NCBI GenBank assembly: GCA_965206395.1
Contig: CBDBJK010000004.1
Location: 23,867-87,866, forward strand
Direction: 5' to 3'
From: CBDBJK01 sp965206395
Lineage (GTDB): Bacteria > Chloroflexota > Dehalococcoidia > Lucifugimonadales > CATOSD01
DNA: 64,000 nt
Part shown: piece after piece, positions 1 to 9,690 of the stretch
How positions within the stretch are numbered: the first letter of the stretch is position 1
Layout of the letters: each line of letters begins with the position of its first letter
Program-made: the position numbers and the translations under genes
Notes under the pieces: generated by a model
What the model was told of the DNA's origin: nothing
Databases searched by the model: none
Seen by the model: the letters and a program-made list of their open reading frames with translations, nothing else

Positions 1-1245
1 CTTCGTAGCCTCAGCAAAGGTACCGGCGATGTCCGAGAGCGTGAATACGCCATACCTGTGGAACCCGTCGAACACGTCCAGGGATGCCGAATCGAACCCT
101 TTAGCCAGATAAACCGCGTCGAGACCATTTTCCCTAAGCCTGGCGAATATGTCATCCCAAAGAGGAAGCGCCACCGAGTTGGATGCCCAGACAACGATGA
201 GTGGGCGTCCATCCACTTTCATGAAGGCAGGCTCGTCGCGATAGGTGGAAATGGCGTAGGCAAGCCAATCGTAAATCTCGTCAGCATCTCTGGCTTGACC
301 ATCTTTGAGTGTTTCAAAATAGATGGCGACGGAGAAATCTTTCCCCTTAGCCTTATCAAGAAGGATTTTCAGGTTGTCGTCTGTGTAATGACCAGGCCCC
401 CACCACGATGAGATAAAGCCATCGATGCCTGCACTCTGCGCTTGCTCAATGTGGTTCAAGACTGCCTCTGAGTCGGCAGAATCGTAGAGTGTCGCGGGGC
501 GGTCCTTCAGCCTCGCGCTGCTCCAACCATCAATGCGATACCAGGAATAGTAAAATGCCCAGAGCATCTTGTTTACAGGTGCCTTGACAGACTGCTTCTC
601 CGGTTTTGTGGTCTTCTTGAACTCGTCAAGATCAAGTGAGAACGACAAGGGGTTCGTGCCTGTTTGACCTGACACCGTTCCTTGATGATCGATCTCAAGG
701 AGCAGGTCTCTCTGGTCGTCAACGACAAGGAATATACGCACAGTGCTTCCATTCGAAGCGCCCTTTTTCAAGAGTAATCTGATGCTTTGATTTCGTGTGT
801 CGCTCGATATGGCATAATCCACGATCACCCCAACACTGTGTTCCTCTTTGGATAAGGCAATCGACTGGTTGAGTGAGAGCTTATCCAAACGAGTGTTGAG
901 TCTTGTGGGTTCCCCTATGACTTCCATTTGCTTCATCGTGAGGATGTTTTCCGTGTTCTCGATCTCAAGAGTAGACCAATCAGATGTCGTTACATACTCC
1001 AATCGAATTCTGTAAAACGAGGTCTTGGTCGCCTTGATGGGGGGTAGATCAAGGGCGGATTCTGCAGGTACGGAAGCATATTCTCTTGGGCCATTTATGG
1101 CTGGCCCCAGTTGGATTTTGTCTGTAAGGACTGCATTTTGAGGCGCGGGTGGATAAGCCGGAGGTATCGGCGCAATATCGGTGAGGCCCAGGGCCACAGC
1201 GAAAATAAAAGCCCAAGCTGCTTGGAGTATCGTCTCTTTTGACTC
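1..1245 (-). CDS. GH99-like glycoside hydrolase, C-terminus cut by window edge
   Basis: The minus strand stays open from about 1245 to the left edge. The N-terminal part has a hydrophobic stretch (AAWAFIFAVALGL) like a signal peptide or anchor, followed by a Pro-rich linker (PIPPAYPPAP) and about 140 residues of beta-rich sequence. From about position 565 down it reads as a GH99/GH71-like barrel: WAFYYSWYRIDGW, then GIDGFISSWWGPGHYTDD, VAIYFETLKD and GRPLIVVWAS. GH99 enzymes are endo-alpha-mannosidases; the catalytic glutamates would lie beyond the window. No ATG exists in this frame after the TGA at 1246-1248. A neighbouring frame has ATG at 1285 followed by MPASVSILLRVKR, which would join the hydrophobic segment if one base was gained or lost near 1240, so the start is probably hidden by a frameshift. 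The family call is by eye; the substrate is unknown. Confidence 0.7.
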
Positions 1246-1610
1246 TCAGTAGTATTGAGACGCTCGCCGGCATTTCCCTATTCGCAAACGTCTCCTGTCC
1301 CATATGCACTGGCACTCTCCAACTTGAAACTCGCTCTTCTTGAAGTAATACATAACTGGTGCGTGAACCATGCCAGTGAATCGACGTTCTTTTCTGGAAT
1401 GTGTGTCTGCACGGGGTGGACGTGGGGTGAACATCGGGTGGAGACTGGAAGTCAGATGAAAAGAAAGCGCGAATTCGGCGGCATCAGCGGCAGTCCTCTA
1501 GTGGCTAGCTCGTCGAAGCCATATCGATGTGGTAAGGTATCGCCGAGCAGATCGCTAACGTTGTTCGGCGATTCATGTATCTCATCGACTCTGGAAGCTA
1601 GAAGGGGGCC
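1246..1610. other. intergenic region between divergent genes
   Basis: This stretch separates the minus-strand GH99-like gene from the plus-strand oxidase. Apart from the possible upstream start of the former near 1285, I see no convincing coding frame, RNA gene or terminator. It must contain the promoters of both genes, but no clear -35/-10 pair stands out. Confidence 0.4.
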
Positions 1611-2738
1611 ATGTCAAATTCGACGGACGTTGCCATTGTAGGCGGCGGTATAATCGGATGTTCGATTGCCTATTACCTGGCGAAGCGCGGCATCAAAAGC
1701 ACTGTTTTCGAGCGCGAGGGCTTCGCATGTGGAGCGTCGGGAGCCACGGCTGGTATGTTCTCTCCGTTGTGGCATGTCGACCACACCAACGAAGCGCTCT
1801 TCGAAATGGGAATGCGCAGCCTCGATATAATCCCTCACCTTGCCGCAGAGCTTGCCGACGTTGGAGTCGACCCGTTGTTCCGGCAGTGCGGGCTTCTGAA
1901 AGTAGCCATGAGTTCCGGGGAGGCCGACACGCTCAGGCATGATCTGATCTGGCAGGCCGAGCTTGGCATCGGCGTGCGCTGGATGGACGCTGTCGAGGTC
2001 ATCGAACGGGTTCCGGGAATCAATCCCGGCGTTCAAGGTGGTGTGTTCTCTCCGACCGAGGGCCACGTGACGGGCCAGCGAATGGTCGAGTCAATCGTGC
2101 ATGCCGCAACACGACTCGGAGTAACGTTTCTGGAGGGCGTAGAGGTCAATGGCCTGATGACAGAGAACGGTCAGCGTGTTACAGGTGTTCGCACCGTGAG
2201 CGGAAATCATCCGGCAGGGCATACGGTGATAGCCGCAGGGCCGTGGACAGGCCTGACTGACGGCCTGGTATCCCCGCATATACCCGTTCGGGCCGTCAAG
2301 GGTCAGCGGATATTGCTTCGCAAGCGGGGCTTGTTGCCGGACTTCATCGTCCACAGCTTTAACGGAACATCAATACCTCAGTCTGACGGCAGTTTGCTCG
2401 TAGCCGCAACACGTCATGAGGGAGAATTCGATAGAAATATCACCGTCGACGGCATAAACGCGATACTGTCTGATGCCACGTACATCCTCCCGGCGCTCAG
2501 TGACGCCGTCTTCATTGGAGCGCGCGCGGGGGTGCGCCCTGGCTCTCCTGACGACGTTCCGATCATCGGCCCGGTTCCGGGTTGGGACGGAGTTAGCGTC
2601 GCGACAGGGCACGACAGTTGCGGCGTGATGCTCAGCCCCGGCACCGCCGAGCTTATGTCCAATTACATCGACACAGGCGACTCATCACCGCTTGAACCGT
2701 TCAGCCCTGCGAGATTCTCAAACCCATCAACCACGTAA
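1611..2738 (+). CDS. ThiO-like glycine/D-amino-acid oxidase (DAO family)
   Basis: A 375-residue FAD-dependent amine oxidoreductase of the DAO superfamily. The N-terminus has the dinucleotide-binding signature VAIVGGGIIGCSIAYYLAKRG-like (GxGxxG at residues about 11-16) followed by an acidic residue at the end of beta 2 (VFERE). The C-terminal part carries GARAGVRPGSPDDVPIIG and the substrate/FAD segment ATGHDSCGVMLSPGTAEL, which is typical of glycine oxidase ThiO and related deaminating oxidases. Length matches ThiO (about 370 residues). The start is supported by a purine-rich AGGGGG just before the ATG. No thiamine genes (thiS, thiG) lie nearby, so a role in thiamine synthesis is not supported by context; a general amine or amino-acid oxidase is equally possible. 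Confidence 0.8.
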   Translation: MSNSTDVAIVGGGIIGCSIAYYLAKRGIKSTVFEREGFACGASGATAGMFSPLWHVDHTNEALFEMGMRSLDIIPHLAAELADVGVDPLFRQCGLLKVAMSSGEADTLRHDLIWQAELGIGVRWMDAVEVIERVPGINPGVQGGVFSPTEGHVTGQRMVESIVHAATRLGVTFLEGVEVNGLMTENGQRVTGVRTVSGNHPAGHTVIAAGPWTGLTDGLVSPHIPVRAVKGQRILLRKRGLLPDFIVHSFNGTSIPQSDGSLLVAATRHEGEFDRNITVDGINAILSDATYILPALSDAVFIGARAGVRPGSPDDVPIIGPVPGWDGVSVATGHDSCGVMLSPGTAELMSNYIDTGDSSPLEPFSPARFSNPSTT

Positions 2739-3389
2739 CACGCAGTCCCAGGTCATTTCGAGAGTGATTCCGGGACAACCCCCTCCTTGAACGTTTGGTG
2801 TGAATTAAGAATCCTTGAGGATTGGGATCTGTTCGATGCCCATTCGAATATCGCGGCCTTAATCATGATGAGGAAAGGTCTTAAATTTCGGTGACAAGGC
2901 CTCCTAAATGTCCAACTTCTCCAATCCCCCGCAGGACTGCGTAACGTGGCGCTCCGCCCTGGATGCGACCATGTGGCCAGAACTCTAGCTCAGTTATCGA
3001 GGCGTTCGCAACGTCGAACTCGTGCTGCCATGGGCACTCCGGCGCGAGACTCAACGACCATCGAAGAATTGCATCGATCGTGCCAGCATGAGAGAAGACC
3101 GCGATACGTGCTCCAAGATGTCGCTCCACGATCTCGTCACAGAAGGCAGCTACGCGTGCAGAGAACTCCTGGAGAGTTTCACCGTCGGCTGCTCTGTGCT
3201 CAGGCCGCCAAATTAGTAGATCGGGGCGTTCCGGTATCGACGCGATCGAGTTCGTGCCCAATTCGAATTCGACGAGTCTCGTGTCGACGACGGGCTCCAG
3301 GCAGAATCGCTGGCACACGAGTGTTGCTGTTTCCACAGCTCGGGGTAAGGAGCTCGAGTACACCTCTACGATTGGATCGCCTGCTACTA

Positions 3390-4638
3390 GTGGTCCAACA
3401 TCATTGAAATGAATACCATGATAGTCATTGTTCCTCTTGGGGGTTCAATCGTAACGTTGAACCGAGGAGGAACCATGATGTCTACCAAGAAGTACCGTAT
3501 CAGACTGACTACCGACGAACAACAGGAACTCAACGCCTTGGTCTCACGCGGTCGGGCTGCGGCGTACAAACAGACCCATGCGCGCATTCTGCTGATGAGC
3601 GATGAGTCACGCTCGGACGGGGGAATGAAGGACGCGGACATCACCAGCGCGCTCGGTGTGGGACAGTCAACGGTCGAGCGAATACGCAAGCGCTGTGTGG
3701 AGGAGGGGGTCGAGTCTGCGCTGAATCGCAAAAAGCAACTGCGTCGGCGTCAAAAGAGACTGGACGGCGAAGGTGAAGCACGGTTGATAGCGATGGCCTG
3801 CGGGGAACCGCCGGAGGGGCGTGCCAGTTGGACCCTGAAGCTGTTGGCTGACCAGTTGGTCGAGTGTGAGATAGTCGGGACCATTAGCACCGAGACGGTT
3901 CGCCAGGCGCTTAAAAAAAAACGAACTGAAGCCGTGGCTGAAGCAGAGTTGGTGCATCCCGCCCGGTCAGAGCGCGGAGTTTGTGTGCGCGATGGAAGAC
4001 GTGATGGAAGACGTACTGGAGGTCTACCAACGGCCGTACGATGGGAATGAGGTTCTGGTGTGCATGGATGAGACGAGCAAACAGCAAGTCAAGGAGACGC
4101 GAGTGCCGCGTCCCGCAGCGCCCGGCTTATCGGCGGCATACGACTACGAATACGAGCGCAATGGAGTGAGCAGCCTGTTCATGCTGTTTGCACCGTTGGA
4201 CGGATGGCGCCGAGTCGAGGTCAGAGAGCGTCGCACGAAGGTGGACTGGGCGCATGTGATAAAGAAACTGGTCGACGAGGACTACCCTGACAGAGACCGG
4301 ATCGTGCTGGTAATGGACAATCTCAACACTCACAAGCTGTCCTCGCTATACGAGGCATTCGAGCCTGCTGAGGCGAGGCGTATAGCTGAGCGACTGGAGA
4401 TACACTACACTCCCAAACACGGGAGTTGGTTGAATATGGCGGAGATAGAGATCGGTGTGCTGGCTCGACAGTGCCTGGACCGACGGATTGCCAATCAAGA
4501 CATCCTGCGCGGCGAGGTCAATGCTTGGCAGAATCAACGCAACCGGGATGTGATACGAGTGGATTGGCGCTTCACTACCGAGGATGCGCGCATCAAGCTA
4601 AAGTCACTCTACCCATCAATACAAAAACGTTGAACCAC
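3390..4638 (+). mobile_element. IS630-family insertion sequence, copy A
   Basis: A 1249-bp element with imperfect terminal inverted repeats beginning GTGGTYCAAC, flanked by a duplicated TA (3388-3389 and 4639-4640). The target was CTAG inside the histidine phosphatase gene. Two nearly identical copies occur at 49963-51212 (reversed) and 57472-58709. All three sit in CTAG, the known preference of IS630. Relative to copy C it has a 12-bp in-frame duplication (MEDV repeated) and nine instead of ten A residues in the internal slippery run. Confidence 0.95.
3475..4633 (+). CDS. IS630-family transposase in two overlapping frames, copy A
   Basis: The first frame (3475-4050) starts at ATG preceded by GAGGAGG and encodes a helix-turn-helix region (ALGVGQSTVERIRKRC) and the linker to the catalytic domain. 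The second frame (to 4633) encodes the DDE core: VCMDETSK, IVLVMDNLNTHKLSS and the segment HGSWLNMAEIEIGVL. The frames join at a run of A residues near 3913-3921. Eight A residues would give one continuous protein (KKNELKPWLKQSW); this copy has nine, so the fused transposase needs transcriptional or translational slippage, or the base count is an assembly error. Product promotes cut-and-paste transposition to TA targets. Confidence 0.9.
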
Positions 4639-4818
4639 TAGGTAGTTTGCGAGTACTTCCGCCTGCTGACGACCGAGATCGCTAAGAGAAGCCTCTCTGC
4701 CATAAAGACCGTCGCTTCCCCGCGCCTGAGCATGGCGAATCAAAACAAGAGTTGTTGCCAAGTATTCTTCGGATGGCTCCAAGATAACACCTCCCCAGTA
4801 TCTGACCCTAGCTGGCAA

Positions 4819-4848
4819 AGTGTAACAACTTAGAAAAGATGATGTATG
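4819..4848 (-). promoter_or_regulatory. possible promoter of the histidine phosphatase gene
   Basis: On the minus strand a TACACT -10 box (4824-4819) lies about 36 bases upstream of the TTG start, with a weak CATACA -35 box 18 bases further up. The -10 box is identical to that of four better promoters in this window. The -35 box is poor, so this is tentative. Confidence 0.3.
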
Positions 4849-5021
4849 ACAGCTTTAATGCCAGTCGGGACGGTTATCATTCTAGCAACTCAGCTATAGA
4901 CAATGGCGGCCTTCCTAGCTGTTCATTGAGCCAAATGCAAAATAAGTACACAGGCTAACTGTCGGTTAAAGTCACCTTCTTTTCAATTCTAATTTCTCTG
5001 GCTCACACCAAGCGTTTAATC

Positions 5022-5060
5022 CTCCCCCTCGTCCTTCTGCCTGCGGAAGGACAGGGGGAG
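5022..5060. repeat. long imperfect hairpin downstream of the carboxyltransferase gene
   Basis: CTCCCCCT-C-GTCCTTC pairs with GAAGGAC-A-GGGGGAG, giving a 15-bp stem with one bulged C and an 8-nt loop. It starts 17 bases past the stop of the minus-strand carboxyltransferase gene. There is no T-run, so it is either a non-canonical terminator, a 3-prime stabilising stem, or a dispersed palindromic repeat. Confidence 0.5.
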
Positions 5061-5076
5061 ATATGTCCCTTTAGGT

Positions 5077-6679
5077 CTAGGGGCGCACAGCACGCTTTGG
5101 CGTTTGTGCAAGCTTGGCGAGCAATGGTTGAGCCAGCTTGACGAACGTGCAGGCAAGGCGGCGTGTGTCGCGCGGGTCGATGAGGTCCACGACATCGCCC
5201 TTGTGTGCGGCCCGAAACGGCGAGCGTAGGTGCATCAGACGGTTTTCGATCATCTCCCTATGAGCGTCAGGGTCGGGGGCCGCGTCGATCTCGCGCCGAT
5301 AGGCTGCCCGCGACGCCGCCTTCTATAGGGATGCCTCCCCATTCTCCCGCAGGCCAGCCGAAACGCAGGTTGAGTCCGTTGGGCAGGCCAAGGCTATGCA
5401 CCGCATCTGCGGCGACACCATAGGCCTTGCGGACGTTGAATTCTACCTTGGGCACCCGAGATTCGGCGCTTGCAATCAACGCACGTGCTCCGCGCCGCAT
5501 CGTTGCCTTGCGCTCGGCATGTGACCCCAACATGAAGCCGGGCATGTCAAGGAATACCACGACGGGTAGATTGAAAGCATCGCAAAGATCCACGAAGTGC
5601 GTATACTTTTCTGCCGCCCAACCGTCCATAGCGCCGGCCATGTTATGCGGGTCGCTGCCAATGACGCCGACGCTGTATCCATCTAAACGCGCGAAGCCGG
5701 TAATCAAGGCACCGGCCCAGTGGCGTCGCATTTCGAAAAACTCGCCGTTGTCGACTACGAGTTGAATGAGCTTGCGAGGATCGTAGCCACGACGACGGTT
5801 CGGTGGGATGATGTTCAAGAGTTCCTCAGGCCGACGATTCGGTGGGTCGCCAGTCTCAACGCGAGGGGCCACATCGTTGGTCGTATTCGGCAGATAGGAT
5901 ATAAATTGCTTTATCTGCTCGAAGGCTTCTTCTTCCGAATCAGCTTCGTTGTCAACCTGGCCGCTTTCGTGCACGTGCATCTGGGCACCGCCCAACTCCT
6001 CCTTGTCGAGTTGCTCGCCGATTGCACGGCGCACGACGGGCGGGCCAGACGGAAAGATCTGTGATTGGCCCTTGACCATCACCGTGAAGTGGGACATCAG
6101 AGCAAATGCCGCGGGCGCTCCAGCGACTGATCCCATTATCCCTGCCGCAACCGGCACACGGCGAAGAAGCTCCACTCCCTGCCACCAGAGGTCGCCGGAA
6201 GGCAGACCCATGTGTCCAGCGGCCTCGTCGGATTTCGAGCTATGACCGACGCCTTCGACTAGCTGAATGTAAGGTATGCCATATTGAATCGCAAGCGGCT
6301 GTGTGAACTGGCGCGAATGCTTGTGTACATTGTGCGGGCTTCCTCCTGAAATCGTGAAATCATCCCCGCCTATGGCGACTGGCCGACCGTTGATCTCAGC
6401 CAGGCCCATGACGTAAGCCCCGGGGGTGAATTCGCGAAGGTTGCCATCCTCGTCATACCCGACTGCACCGACCATGGGGCCTGCTTCGAGGAAACTTCCG
6501 GGGTCGATCATCTTTTCGATACGCTCGCGAATGGTGTAGCGACCGCCGCTATGCTGCCGTTTGATGCGTTCCGGGCCGCCCAATTCTTGGCCGAGACTGC
6601 GGATGTATTCCATATCGTCGATGGCATGTTCCCAGGGCATCCCAGGCTTCCAGGTTTCGCGATTAGGGTCTATGGGCAT
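5077..6679 (-). CDS. acyl-CoA carboxylase carboxyltransferase subunit, frameshifted
   Basis: A biotin-dependent carboxyltransferase of the AccD/PccB type (pfam01039 fold), about 530 residues when repaired. Conserved features: TIRERIEKMIDPGSF near the N-terminus, the crotonase-fold segments GSVAGAPAAFALMSHFT and GQSQIFPSGPPVV, and in the C-terminal half DMPGFMLGSHAE and KAYGVAADA. It would transfer carboxyl from biotin carrier protein to an acyl-CoA. After IPIEGGV the frame breaks at about 5312-5316, where one extra G in a G-run shifts it; the other frame continues as EAAYRREID-like sequence through DLIDPRDTRR to the stop at 5077. The ATG at 6679 has GGGAGG six bases upstream and is preferred over an upstream start. 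A full paralogue sits at 14688-16253. No carboxylase or carrier gene is adjacent here, so it must borrow partners or be a decaying duplicate. Confidence 0.88.
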
Positions 6680-7960
6680 TTTAGCCTCCCTGTTGATTCG
6701 TCTCTTGAAGTTGTTTGCATATATTACCAATAATTAATTTACTGCTGACCTTCTGCGATTCAGACCTCCCTTGCCGGAGTCTGGACTGCTTCTGCTGAAG
6801 GCGCGTCGGCCTCGCTGCCCATGCGTCGGACCTGCTTGCTGCTGCCAATTCCGAGAAGTCCCCATAGGGCCACGGCTCCACCGCCCACTGCCACAACCAG
6901 CGGCGCGCTCAGAGAATTCGCAGCGGCTCCCATACTGAGGCCGCCTAAGGGCTGCATCAGCGAGTGGGTCATGCCCCAAAGCCCTATCACCCGGCCTCTG
7001 TACTCGTCGGGAACAAGGGAGTGCAGCGTACTCTGCGCGGTAACGCTGAATAGTTGCAGGCTGACGGACCCGAGCCACTCTAGGGCCACTGAAAGGCCAT
7101 ACAAGGGGGAGAATGCAAACGCGATGAGCGTCACGCCAAAGGTGGTGGTGCCGCCTACCATCAGCCAGCCTCGCCTGCGATATTGCCCCAGGGAGCCTCC
7201 TACGATGGCCCCCATAAGCCCCCCCAATCCCGCCGATGACAGCAGAAGCCCAATGCCGGAGCCGGAGGCTTCTCCAAGAAGGCTTTGGGCAAAGACGGGC
7301 ACTAGCGTTATATGGGCCATCCCAAAGAAGGCGTTGATGAAGCTGCTTCCGACCAGGATTCGGTATACGGGTCTGTCCAGGATGTACCGGAACCCGTCCA
7401 CCAGCTCTTGAATGGGATTTCCAGCGCCGACTCGCTCGATTGGCGGCAGGTAGACGCGAAACATCATATATGTGAATATCAGGTACGCCCCAGATACCAG
7501 GTAGATCACCGTTGCCGCTCCCACACGAGGCACGCCGAGGTGATCTATAAGAAGCCCTGCGATGATTGGGGCGAAGATGCGTGTGCCAGGATGGATCGCC
7601 GAGTTGAGAGCAACGGCGTTCATCAAATTACGCCGATCTATGAGGTGCGGGAATATCGCCTGTCGAGACGGTTGATCGAAGGCCTGAAACGCGCTCGATA
7701 TGAAGACAGCCGTCAGGATATGCCAGACCTGAACTGCTCCTGTCAGACCAGCGTCGCAAGTACTAGATAGGCTGCTGCCACCCCCATGGTCGTCGCCATC
7801 AGGAGATGCCGCTTGTTTACCTTGTCGGCGGCGACCCCCCCTGCCGGGCCCAGCACTAAGGCCGGGAGCAGCCGAGCCAGACCCAGAAACCCCAGTTGCA
7901 GCGCGGACCCGGTAAGCGCAAAAACCAGCCAGACTTGAACCACTAAGGTGGACCCCATTA

Positions 7961-8896
7961 TTAAGACAGCACGAGGGCTAAATTAAGAGAGTCTCCCACC
8001 CCTGCGCTAGGTTTCACCAAGCCCGATGGCAGCCCTGCTTCTTCAGCTGCTGCTCCCCTTTCTTCCTGGCCATGTTGGTACACCTCTGCTGGGGTCCGGT
8101 AGCCCAAAGCCTGGTGAGGCCTCTGCCGGTTGTAGAACTCCAGGTAGGCATTGATCCCAGTTCGGGCCTCGGCGACGGTCTGGTAAGCTTTCAGATACAC
8201 CTCCTCGTACTTGATGCTCCGCCACAGCCGCTCCACGAAGATGTTGTCCAGGTACCTACCCTTACCATCCATGCTGACCTGGACCCTCTGCTCCTGCAAC
8301 GTCTGGGTAAAGGCCTCACTGGTGAACTGACTCCCCTGGTCGGTGTTGAATATCTCCGGTCGTCCCTTACCCAGGGCTTCCTCCAACGCCGCCACGCAGA
8401 AGCTGGTGTCCATGGTGTTGGAGAGCTTCCAGGCCAGCACGTGCCGGCTGTGCCAGTCCATGATGGCCACCAGGTACAGGAAGCCCTTCGCCATGGGGAT
8501 GTAGGTGATGTCCGCGGCCCAGACCTGGTCGACCCGATTAACCTCCACTCCCTTCAGCAGATAGGGAAAGATCCGGTGTCCCGGCGCTGGTTTGCTGGTG
8601 TTGGGACGCCGGTAGATGGCTTCCAGACCCATCAACCGCATCAGCCTTCGAACCCTTTTTCGGCTCACCAGATAGCCCTGTTGCAGCAGCCAGGCCTTCA
8701 TCTTCCTGGAGCCGTAGAAGGGGGTCTTCAAATACTGACGGTCCATCAGGGCCATCAACTCCAGGTCTTCTGCCCTGGTCGGTACCGGCCGGTAGTACAC
8801 CGAGGCCCGGCTGACGTCCAGCAGGATACATTGACGCACCAAAGACAGCTGCTGGTGGTCTCGGTCTATCATGGCTCGCCGTATGCTGCGACTCAT
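7961..8896 (-). CDS. IS3-family transposase OrfB
   Basis: A 311-residue integrase-fold transposase with the HTH_21 region (SRASVYY, YGSRKMKAWL) and the rve catalytic domain. The DDE residues are visible in VWAADITYIP, FNTDQGSQF and the segment LDNIFVERLWRSIKYEEVYL. The C-terminus has RPHQALGYRTPAEVY. Its start overlaps the stop of orfA by ATGA, so it is made by coupling or by a fused OrfAB through frameshifting. It extends about 20 residues past the usual end of the family. Confidence 0.93.
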   Translation of the reverse strand: MSRSIRRAMIDRDHQQLSLVRQCILLDVSRASVYYRPVPTRAEDLELMALMDRQYLKTPFYGSRKMKAWLLQQGYLVSRKRVRRLMRLMGLEAIYRRPNTSKPAPGHRIFPYLLKGVEVNRVDQVWAADITYIPMAKGFLYLVAIMDWHSRHVLAWKLSNTMDTSFCVAALEEALGKGRPEIFNTDQGSQFTSEAFTQTLQEQRVQVSMDGKGRYLDNIFVERLWRSIKYEEVYLKAYQTVAEARTGINAYLEFYNRQRPHQALGYRTPAEVYQHGQEERGAAAEEAGLPSGLVKPSAGVGDSLNLALVLS

Positions 8897-9177
8897 AGAC
8901 CGGACCTTTCCGACAAAAAATCGCGTTCCACCTTCAGCTGGCCGATGTGCCGGTAGAGGTGGTTAATCTGAGCTTCCTTGGCTTTCTCCTGGGATTTCTG
9001 ATTGGTGGCAAATAGCTCCGGGGCTCCTTCCACCAGGGCCCTTTTCCAGGCGTGAATCTGACTGGGATGGACCTCAAATCGGCTGGCCAGCTGGGCGATG
9101 GTCCCTTCCCCCGCAAGGGCGGCCAGGGCCACCTTGGCCTTGAACGCCGGACTGTGCTTATTCCTCGTCTGCTTCAT
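8893..9177 (-). CDS. IS3-family transposase OrfA
   Basis: About 94 residues with the HTH_8/transposase_8 fold: HSPAFKAKVALAAL, then TIAQLASRFEVHPSQIHAWK, and a leucine-zipper-like C-terminus (INHLYRHIGQLKVERDFL). It binds the IS ends. The ATG at 9177 follows AAGGAG with good spacing; an upstream GTG at 9192 is in frame but overlaps that ribosome site. Confidence 0.9.
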   Translation of the reverse strand: MKQTRNKHSPAFKAKVALAALAGEGTIAQLASRFEVHPSQIHAWKRALVEGAPELFATNQKSQEKAKEAQINHLYRHIGQLKVERDFLSERSGL

Positions 9178-9386
9178 GTCCTGCTCCTTCACGTCGGTTA
9201 GTTGCCGGTTATTTTAGGAGCTGGACTCTCTCTTAGCCAGTTGTCTAGTTTTTGGGTACCACCTCACACCATGAACATCTGCATGCCGGTAATGGAGCTG
9301 ACATACCCGACCCAGTAGAGACGAAAGTCCTTGTGGGTCAGGGCAACGGTCATTCCAAATTTACGTGTGAGAGCCGATAGTGCCAT

Positions 9387-9690
9387 TCAACCTCTCTTTA
9401 GAGATCGGATACTTCCCTGGAGTCTACCAAGGAGTCTATCACATCATCCTACTTTTGGAATCTCGTCTGCCGCAAAGGTAACGTGAGAACGATGGTCTGC
9501 CTTCAGTCGACACCAGGCCCAAATAAGGGAATCATGCCTTCTTCGGCGCGGTTGACGTGATGGGAGGTCGCTGTTACACTCGCCCCGTCGGTGAGGGGAG
9601 GATCCTCCAACGCATTGTCCAGGCTGGGAATCGTCCCAAGGCTCGCCGCTGTTCGGTTACGCCTACGCCACCGAGTTGCTTGCGAAACTA
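9387..9690. other. intergenic region upstream of MFS and CoA-transferase genes
   Basis: It holds the ribosome site of the minus-strand MFS gene at its left end and a strong plus-strand promoter (9552-9580), followed by about 110 bases of leader. No coding frame is convincing. A short palindrome GGAGGATCCTCC lies just after the promoter. Confidence 0.4.
9552..9580 (+). promoter_or_regulatory. sigma-70-type promoter TTGACG-N17-TACACT
   Basis: TTGACG at 9552-9557 and TACACT at 9575-9580 with an exact 17-base spacer. It points to the CoA-transferase/carboxylase operon that begins at about 10577. An IS5 element (9691-10572) now separates promoter and gene. The same arrangement recurs at 33207, 40281 and 59292. 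Confidence 0.7.

Larger units (their letters stand above)
2881..4782 (-). pseudogene. histidine phosphatase (phosphoglycerate-mutase-like), split by IS630
   Basis: The N-terminal fragment (4782 to 4641) contains the catalytic motif LVLIRHAQARG and the typical LSDLGRQQAEVLANYL. The C-terminal fragment (3387 to 2881) continues with VYSSSLPRAVETATLVC and ends with the second catalytic histidine in VFSHAGTID. Between them lies a complete IS630 element. Removing the element and one copy of the TA target duplication gives a continuous frame across the junction (NYL-VAGDPIVEVYSS), so this was one intact gene of about 217 codons. A TTG at 4782 with GGAGG seven to eight bases upstream is the likely start; an ATG at 4818 lacks a ribosome site. 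Such enzymes dephosphorylate small metabolites or phosphoproteins; the substrate cannot be read. As it stands the gene cannot make a full protein. Confidence 0.85.
7944..9266 (-). mobile_element. IS3-family insertion sequence
   Basis: A 1323-bp element with terminal inverted repeats TGAGGTGGTACCC and TAAGGTGGACCCC, flanked by a 3-bp duplication (CAC at 7941-7943 and 9267-9269 on the plus strand). It encodes orfA and orfB overlapping by ATGA. The boundaries are confirmed because excision restores the MFS reading frame. Confidence 0.92.
6760..9386 (-). pseudogene. MFS exporter split by IS3 and carrying a frameshift
   Basis: A major-facilitator transporter of the EntS/MFS_3 type. The N-terminus (9386 to 9267) has AGAGAGG before the ATG and encodes THKDFRLYWVGYVSSITGMQ, the usual entry into helix 1. 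The IS3 element follows; removing it with one copy of the 3-bp duplication restores MFMV-VQVWLVFALTGSALQ. The helix 2-3 loop GPAGGVAADKVNKRHLL matches the MFS signature. A one-base shift near 7750 moves the frame to AGLTGAVQVWHILTAVF, after which the protein continues to 6760. About ten hydrophobic helices can be seen overall. Substrate unknown; this class usually exports siderophores or drugs. Both the insertion and the frameshift would inactivate it. Confidence 0.85.

Noticed and set aside
58..411. Plus-strand open frame of 117 codons
   Set aside because: It lies opposite the GH99-like coding frame, which shows clear family motifs; the plus-strand product has none.
1255..1641. Plus-strand open frame of 128 codons ahead of the oxidase gene
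   Set aside because: Composition looks random, it has no ribosome site, and it overlaps the well-supported start at 1611.
7743..7760. TGA at the MFS frame break as another selenocysteine codon
   Set aside because: The frame after the TGA does not continue the protein; a one-base shift does, so it is an indel.
8072..8956. 294-codon plus-strand frame opposite the IS3 transposase
   Set aside because: It is the antisense of orfB, which has all catalytic motifs.
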